A DNA stretch of 64,000 nt from an uncultured Lachnospiraceae bacterium (GTDB lineage: Bacteria > Bacillota > Clostridia > Lachnospirales > Lachnospiraceae): the NCBI GenBank assembly GCA_947594855.1, contig CANQEL010000006.1:1-64000 (forward strand), in the 5' to 3' direction. Positions 60,228-64,000 of the stretch are shown here, one piece after another. Position 1 is the first letter of the stretch. The number at the start of each line of letters is the position of its first letter. Under the pieces are notes generated by a model. It worked only from the letters and a program-made list of their open reading frames with translations, was not told the DNA's origin and ran no database searches. Both the position numbers and the translations under genes were made by a program.

Positions 60228-61583
60228 ATGGAAAACAATAAATCTGAAAACAATAAACCAAAATTTTTTAACAAAAAACTTTTGCCTGTTTCTTTTGCAC
60301 TGTTTTTTGCCATTGCGCTAAGTATACTCTTTTTCTTTATAGTATATAATGCAAAAGATGTAAACCTTGGACTCGGCAAACTTATATCGGCTATAAAGCC
60401 TTTCATATACGGCGCAGTATTTGCTTATCTGCTTGTTCCTATGTGCAATTACTTTGAAAGGCATCTGAACAGGCTTTTTATAAACCGTTTCGGAATGGAA
60501 AAATCCAAATCCGCAAATATATGCCAGATAATAAGCATATTCTTAAGCCTGTGCCTTGGATTATTCGTCATATATATACTGCTGTCGCTTGTCCTTCCGC
60601 AGCTTATAGTCAGCCTGACAACAATTACAAGAAACTTTGATACATATTATATAAAAGTGTCTTCATGGGTACAGAATCTATTTAAAAACAACGAATTTTT
60701 ACGCAACTATTTTGAAACAATATCAGATAACGTGACAGATGTAGCTTCACAGTGGATAAAAAATGAACTGCTTCCAAGCACAACAACGCTGATAAGCAAC
60801 CTTTCGGGAGGACTTCTCGGTGCATTTTCCATAATCAAAAATATATTTATCGGCCTTATAGTCGCAATATATTTCCTTAGAAGCCGCGCGTCATTTGCCG
60901 CGCAGTCACGAATTTTTGTACATTGCATTTTCCGTCAGAAGCTCGCAGACCGTATTATAGAAGAAGTAAAATTTGCCAATAAAATGTTTATGGGATTCAT
61001 ATCCGGCAGACTTGTAGATTCAACAATAATCGGCCTCTTATGTTTTATAGGCATAAGCATTATGGGTATGCCTTATCCTCTGCTTGTAAGCGTACTTGTA
61101 GGAGTAACCAACATAATCCCGTTTTTCGGTCCTTTCATAGGAGGTATACCTGCTGCCTTTATTATACTTATGGCAAGCCCTGCCAAATGTATATGGTTTA
61201 TAATATTCATTGTTATACTACAGCAGATTGACGGTAATATAATAGGTCCTAAAATCCTTGGTGAAATGACGAATCTGAGCAGCTTCTGGGTACTGTTTTC
61301 AATTATGCTTTTCAGCGGCCTGTTCGGATTTGTCGGAATGATTATAGGAGTGCCTGTATTTGCAGTAATATATCACATGGCGCAGGAACTTATTATGAAA
61401 GGAATGAAACGGACAGGTTACGTGCCAACCCCTGAAGATGCGGAAGTATCCAAACTAAACGCTTACCTGGCCGCTAAAGAATCTCCCCCGCCACCAAAAG
61501 AAGAACATAAGAAAAAGATATTGCAATTTAAAAATCCGCTTACAGATATAAAAGATAAGAATAAAAATAAAAACACGAAATAA
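60228..61583 (+). CDS. AI-2E family transporter
   Basis: 451 residues with about eight membrane helices. The conserved end-region motif GNIIGPKILGEMTNLSSFWVL and the segment GVTNIIPFFGPFIGGIPA identify the AI-2E (PerM/YdiK/TqsA) family. Members export small molecules or ions; most are not autoinducer carriers despite the name. The C-terminal 50 residues are Lys/Pro-rich and cytoplasmic. GAAGGAC stands before the ATG. Confidence 0.9.
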   Translation: MENNKSENNKPKFFNKKLLPVSFALFFAIALSILFFFIVYNAKDVNLGLGKLISAIKPFIYGAVFAYLLVPMCNYFERHLNRLFINRFGMEKSKSANICQIISIFLSLCLGLFVIYILLSLVLPQLIVSLTTITRNFDTYYIKVSSWVQNLFKNNEFLRNYFETISDNVTDVASQWIKNELLPSTTTLISNLSGGLLGAFSIIKNIFIGLIVAIYFLRSRASFAAQSRIFVHCIFRQKLADRIIEEVKFANKMFMGFISGRLVDSTIIGLLCFIGISIMGMPYPLLVSVLVGVTNIIPFFGPFIGGIPAAFIILMASPAKCIWFIIFIVILQQIDGNIIGPKILGEMTNLSSFWVLFSIMLFSGLFGFVGMIIGVPVFAVIYHMAQELIMKGMKRTGYVPTPEDAEVSKLNAYLAAKESPPPPKEEHKKKILQFKNPLTDIKDKNKNKNTK

Positions 61584-61585
61584 TT

Positions 61586-61630
61586 AAGAACCGGAGTGAT
61601 ACAGTATTCTGTATTTCTCCGGTTCTTTTT
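61586..61630. terminator. Two-way terminator between the transporter and lipoprotein genes
   Basis: A perfect 11-bp stem, AAGAACCGGAG (61586-61596) / CTCCGGTTCTT (61617-61627), is followed by TTTTT on the plus strand. It lies 3 bases after the transporter stop and 6 bases beyond the lipoprotein stop on the other strand, where the U-tract is weaker. Confidence 0.85.
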
Positions 61631-61635
61631 ATATC

Positions 61636-61998
61636 TCAGTTATTCTGTGACAATGCATCATCTACTCCGTTCCCTACATCATCTACCGCATCATCTACTC
61701 CGCTTCCTATATCCTCTACTGCATCTCCCACACCGTTAGTAACATCATCTACTGCATTTCCCATATCGTCAGTAACATTGTTTGAATCACCACTATTGTT
61801 ATCGTTTGCTGCATCGTCTTTCTTATCATCAGTTCCATTGGTAGCGCCATTGGTATTATCATTATTATCTGTTTCCGCATTACTATCGGCCGGTTTTTCT
61901 GTTGCCTTGTTATCTGTTCTGCCATTACTATTGCCGCATCCGATTAATGCAAATGACATACATGCAATGGTCATAAATAAACATAATTTTCTTTTCAC
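61636..61998 (-). CDS. Small repetitive acidic lipoprotein
   Basis: 120 residues. A GTG start behind AGGAGGA leads to a lipoprotein signal peptide with lipobox LIGCG (Cys21). Residues 22-75 are Asn/Asp/Thr-rich and disordered. Residues 78-115 consist of a Gly-x-Val-Asp-Asp-type repeat, DDVTNGVGDAVEDIGSG and similar, with period about 7-11, resembling a glycine-spaced amphipathic helix. No known family is recognised. It should be anchored to the outer face of the membrane. Confidence 0.85.
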   Translation of the reverse strand: MKRKLCLFMTIACMSFALIGCGNSNGRTDNKATEKPADSNAETDNNDNTNGATNGTDDKKDDAANDNNSGDSNNVTDDMGNAVDDVTNGVGDAVEDIGSGVDDAVDDVGNGVDDALSQNN

Positions 61999-62112
61999 AG
62001 TATTGTTCCTCCTGAAATATTTTTTTCAATTATATTATTCCGCAGATAATCAATTTTATACATACACAGGTACATGCATTTCTTTCATACAATATATAAA
62101 AGGAGAATTTAT

Positions 62113-62619
62113 ATGAAAAATATAATTAAAGCCAATAATATCTGTTACTCAGGATATATTAATAATATATCATTTATATGCAGCGAAGGAGAAATCCTTA
62201 CCATAAACACATGTTCAGAATATGCTTCTTCCGCTATTCTTTCAATAATATGCGGCCTTATTATACCCGAAAAAGGCAGTATTACCATAAACAACAAAAA
62301 ACCTGAAGTGTCATTTCTTAATTATGGTTATTTTTTCACTTCAGGTTCTAATGAGATTAATTATCTTATGCTTAATAATATGCTTGAAACATATGGAATA
62401 ATAAGTCATAAAGCGGAGAATACGCTTAGCCGGAATTATGCTTCATTTATAAAATCCCTGCTTTCACTCCCTGAAATAATTTTAATCAGCGAGTCTGTAA
62501 GCGCTTATTTTTATAGACATGAAAGCCTGTTAAACTTTCTCAGAGAAATTGTTTCAAATGAAAACAAGCTCTGTATAATGACTGTTAATAGTTCTCTGTT
62601 ACCCCGGTCAAATCCTTAA
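62113..62619 (+). CDS. Degenerate ABC-ATPase-like protein
   Basis: 168 residues. The layout follows an ABC ATPase: an N-terminal beta region, ILTI before the P-loop place, GLIIPEKGSITI after it, then a signature-like LSRNY and a Walker-B-like IILISE. Yet every catalytic element is lost: the P-loop reads NTCSEYASS (no Gly-Lys), the signature lacks GQ, Walker B lacks aspartate and no switch histidine is seen. It is also shorter than the usual 220 residues or more. AAAAGGAG precedes the ATG, so it is probably expressed. Its last 35 bases overlap the convergent tcdA gene. It could be a non-catalytic regulator or a decaying gene; no permease lies next to it. Confidence 0.65.
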   Translation: MKNIIKANNICYSGYINNISFICSEGEILTINTCSEYASSAILSIICGLIIPEKGSITINNKKPEVSFLNYGYFFTSGSNEINYLMLNNMLETYGIISHKAENTLSRNYASFIKSLLSLPEIILISESVSAYFYRHESLLNFLREIVSNENKLCIMTVNSSLLPRSNP

Positions 62620-63280
62620 CTACTTCACCGGCAATGATCATTCCGGCAACAGAGGGTACAAACGCATTGGATGCAGGAAAATCGCTTCTTGTAACAATTG
62701 GTTTTTCCTTTGAATATACTACCTTAAGACTTTCTATGCCATTTTTCTTAAGTTCTCTCCTCATTACTCTTGCAAGAGGGTCTTCTGAGGTTTCATATAT
62801 ATCCGCTACCATAAAACCTGCAGGATTCAATTTGTTACCTGCACCCATACTGCTTATAACAGGTACTCCTGCTCTTTGTGATTCTAAAATAATATGAATC
62901 TTTGCTGTTACCGTATCTACTGCATCCACTACATATGAATAAGATGTAAAATCAAATTCGTCTTTGGTTTCCGGCAGGAAAAAACATTTATAAGTATTAA
63001 CAACAGCATCAGGATTGATATCAAGAATACGTTCTTTCATAACATCAACTTTATATCTTCCGACCGTCTTGGTTGTAGCTATAATCTGCCTGTTAATATT
63101 AGTAACAGACACAGTATCATTATCTATAATATCGATTGTACCTACTCCGCTTCTTGCAAGCGCTTCCGTTACATAGCCGCCAACACCACCTATTCCGAAT
63201 ACCGCTACTCTGGAATCATGCAATATCTGCATTGCTTCCTTTCCTAACAATAATTCTGTCCGTATAAATTTCTCTTCCAT
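62585..63280 (-). CDS. tcdA: tRNA threonylcarbamoyladenosine dehydratase TcdA
   Basis: 231 residues, ThiF/MoeB/E1-like superfamily. The nucleotide-binding loop is GIGGVGGYVTEALARSGVG; DNDTVSVTNINRQI and VDAVDTVTAK follow as in TcdA. The enzyme uses ATP to cyclise t6A at position 37 of ANN-decoding tRNAs to ct6A. ATG 63280 is chosen because AGGAGG is 9 bases upstream; an upstream TTG in frame contains the ribosome site itself. Its 3' end overlaps the convergent ABC-like gene. Confidence 0.92.
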   Translation of the reverse strand: MEEKFIRTELLLGKEAMQILHDSRVAVFGIGGVGGYVTEALARSGVGTIDIIDNDTVSVTNINRQIIATTKTVGRYKVDVMKERILDINPDAVVNTYKCFFLPETKDEFDFTSYSYVVDAVDTVTAKIHIILESQRAGVPVISSMGAGNKLNPAGFMVADIYETSEDPLARVMRRELKKNGIESLKVVYSKEKPIVTRSDFPASNAFVPSVAGMIIAGEVVKDLTGVTENY

Positions 63281-63302
63281 GATATTATGCCTCCTGCTAT
63301 AC

Positions 63303-63338
63303 AAAAAACTACATACTCTTTCGAGTATGCAGTTTTTT
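63303..63338. terminator. Symmetric terminator behind the cysteine-rich protein gene
   Basis: The stem runs 63303-63318 with 63323-63338 (one mismatch, TTTC/GAAA loop) and includes an A6 tract on one side and T6 on the other, so it ends transcripts in either direction. It stands 19 bases after the stop at 63358 and just before the tcdA ribosome site. Confidence 0.85.
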
Positions 63339-63357
63339 CATTATTGTATAACTAATT

Positions 63358-64000
63358 TTAATTATTTACAGGTTCATAGACTGCCCTGAATACCCTGTCC
63401 ATATTTCTCCAGTCATCATGTCTTGTCATATCAGTGCTTACAGTCTCTCCTGTTCTTACATCAATCCATTTTACAAACTTGTAACCTTCTTTAGGTTCAG
63501 GAGCTTTAACTTCAAATACTACGTCTGCAGGTATTGCTGTCGGCCATATCATACTCGTCTTTACACCCCTGTAATCAGTAAATCCTTCACAATATTTCAT
63601 ATCAGCCTCGTATATAACTCCCCATACCACACGTACAGCATCCTTATACTTACCTGTTTCCATATGAATATTGAATTCTGCATTAGTATACGGCTGATAA
63701 CGTTTACATCCTTCATTGCCGCATCTAAGTCTCTGCTCACCTTCAGAATTGGTATATTCTACCCAGTTATGTCCTTTTCCCGGTCTTGATTCCAATATAT
63801 CACGAGCTTTGCACTCAGTACATTCCCTATACTTTACATAACCCAGGCATACCGAATCGCATATTATTATATCACTCCAGGTATGTTCTTTAGTAGGAAT
63901 TATCTCCGGTTCAATTCCATTTTCATATGCGCCGCATCTTGAACATGCGCTATATTCAGTCATACCGGCTTTACTACATGTTGCAGGCACTTCAGCATGA
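63358..64000 (-). CDS. Cysteine-rich surface-type protein, N terminus beyond the window
   Basis: The frame is open to the window edge, so the N terminus is missing; at least 213 residues are seen. The visible part has repeated zinc-ribbon-like units with paired CxxC (CSRCGAYENG, CTECKARDIL, CGNEGCKRY) introduced by PATCSKAGMTEYSAC-type sequences and GHNW or EHTW spacers, as in extracellular repeat proteins of Lachnospiraceae. A C-terminal domain with GYKFVKWIDVRTGE and FRAVYEP resembles InlB-type B repeats. It is probably the end of a larger secreted protein. Confidence 0.75.
   Translation of the reverse strand, partial: HAEVPATCSKAGMTEYSACSRCGAYENGIEPEIIPTKEHTWSDIIICDSVCLGYVKYRECTECKARDILESRPGKGHNWVEYTNSEGEQRLRCGNEGCKRYQPYTNAEFNIHMETGKYKDAVRVVWGVIYEADMKYCEGFTDYRGVKTSMIWPTAIPADVVFEVKAPEPKEGYKFVKWIDVRTGETVSTDMTRHDDWRNMDRVFRAVYEPVNN

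Noticed and set aside
62113..62619. Functional ABC transporter ATPase
   Set aside because: Walker A, signature, Walker B aspartate and switch histidine are all absent, so ATP hydrolysis is not expected.
1..64000. Insertion sequences, prophage or genomic-island borders
   Set aside because: No transposase, integrase, tRNA gene or flanking direct repeats were seen, and base composition looks similar across the window by eye.

Overview
The window reads as chromosome of a low-GC, Gram-positive anaerobe, most likely a Lachnospiraceae-type Clostridium relative. Supporting signs are a group-B [FeFe] hydrogenase, LL-diaminopimelate aminotransferase, the CdaA/CdaR c-di-AMP pair, AGGAGG-type ribosome sites, sigma-A promoters and very large secreted multidomain glycosidases. 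The genus cannot be fixed from sequence alone. No tRNA, rRNA, CRISPR array or insertion sequence was seen.

Layout. 0-11 kb is housekeeping and signalling: a membrane protein, a diguanylate cyclase with a sugar-binding-protein-like sensor, the hydrogenase, a four-gene operon ending in cdaA-cdaR, mntP, a MerR regulator and dapL. 11-31 kb is a mostly minus-strand exopolysaccharide locus. Its core is a Gram-positive Pel-like set: PelD fused to an SDR domain, PelE, a polytopic GT-C-like protein, DUF2194, PelF and PelG. A DUF2304 protein, two glycosyltransferases, two DUF4874/DUF4832 proteins, a Stealth phosphotransferase and a flippase-nucleotidyltransferase fusion follow.

Woven into that locus (30.8-35.3 kb plus the end of the flippase) is a second gene set typical of peptide-modification or export systems: a SipW-like S24/S26 peptidase, a free PqqD-like protein, a PqqD-HPr-kinase-like fusion, an ABC exporter without a protease domain, the nucleotidyltransferase, and a 133-residue protein with a leader-like N terminus. 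No lasso-peptide, lanthipeptide or radical-SAM enzyme is present, so its chemistry is unknown. It is the best candidate here for an undescribed system. Promoter motifs link it to the polysaccharide genes: near-identical extended -10 elements lie before the peptidase, the kinase-like gene and the Stealth gene.

35-53 kb is a plant-glycan locus: a secreted GH51 alpha-L-arabinofuranosidase, two GH127/GH146-type beta-L-arabinofuranosidases and a secreted zinc metallopeptidase. The mix of beta-L-arabinofuranosidases with a protease suggests attack on hydroxyproline-rich glycoproteins such as extensins. All four proteins end in lysine-rich domains that may hold them on the cell wall. A paired direct repeat before the operon resembles a LytTR-type response-regulator site, and a long structured palindrome precedes the GH51 gene.

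53-64 kb is again housekeeping: CPBP protease, M32 carboxypeptidase, argH, an MscS channel, DUF624 and DUF1015 proteins, an AI-2E family transporter, a small lipoprotein, a degenerate ABC-ATPase-like protein, tcdA and a cysteine-rich protein cut by the window edge.
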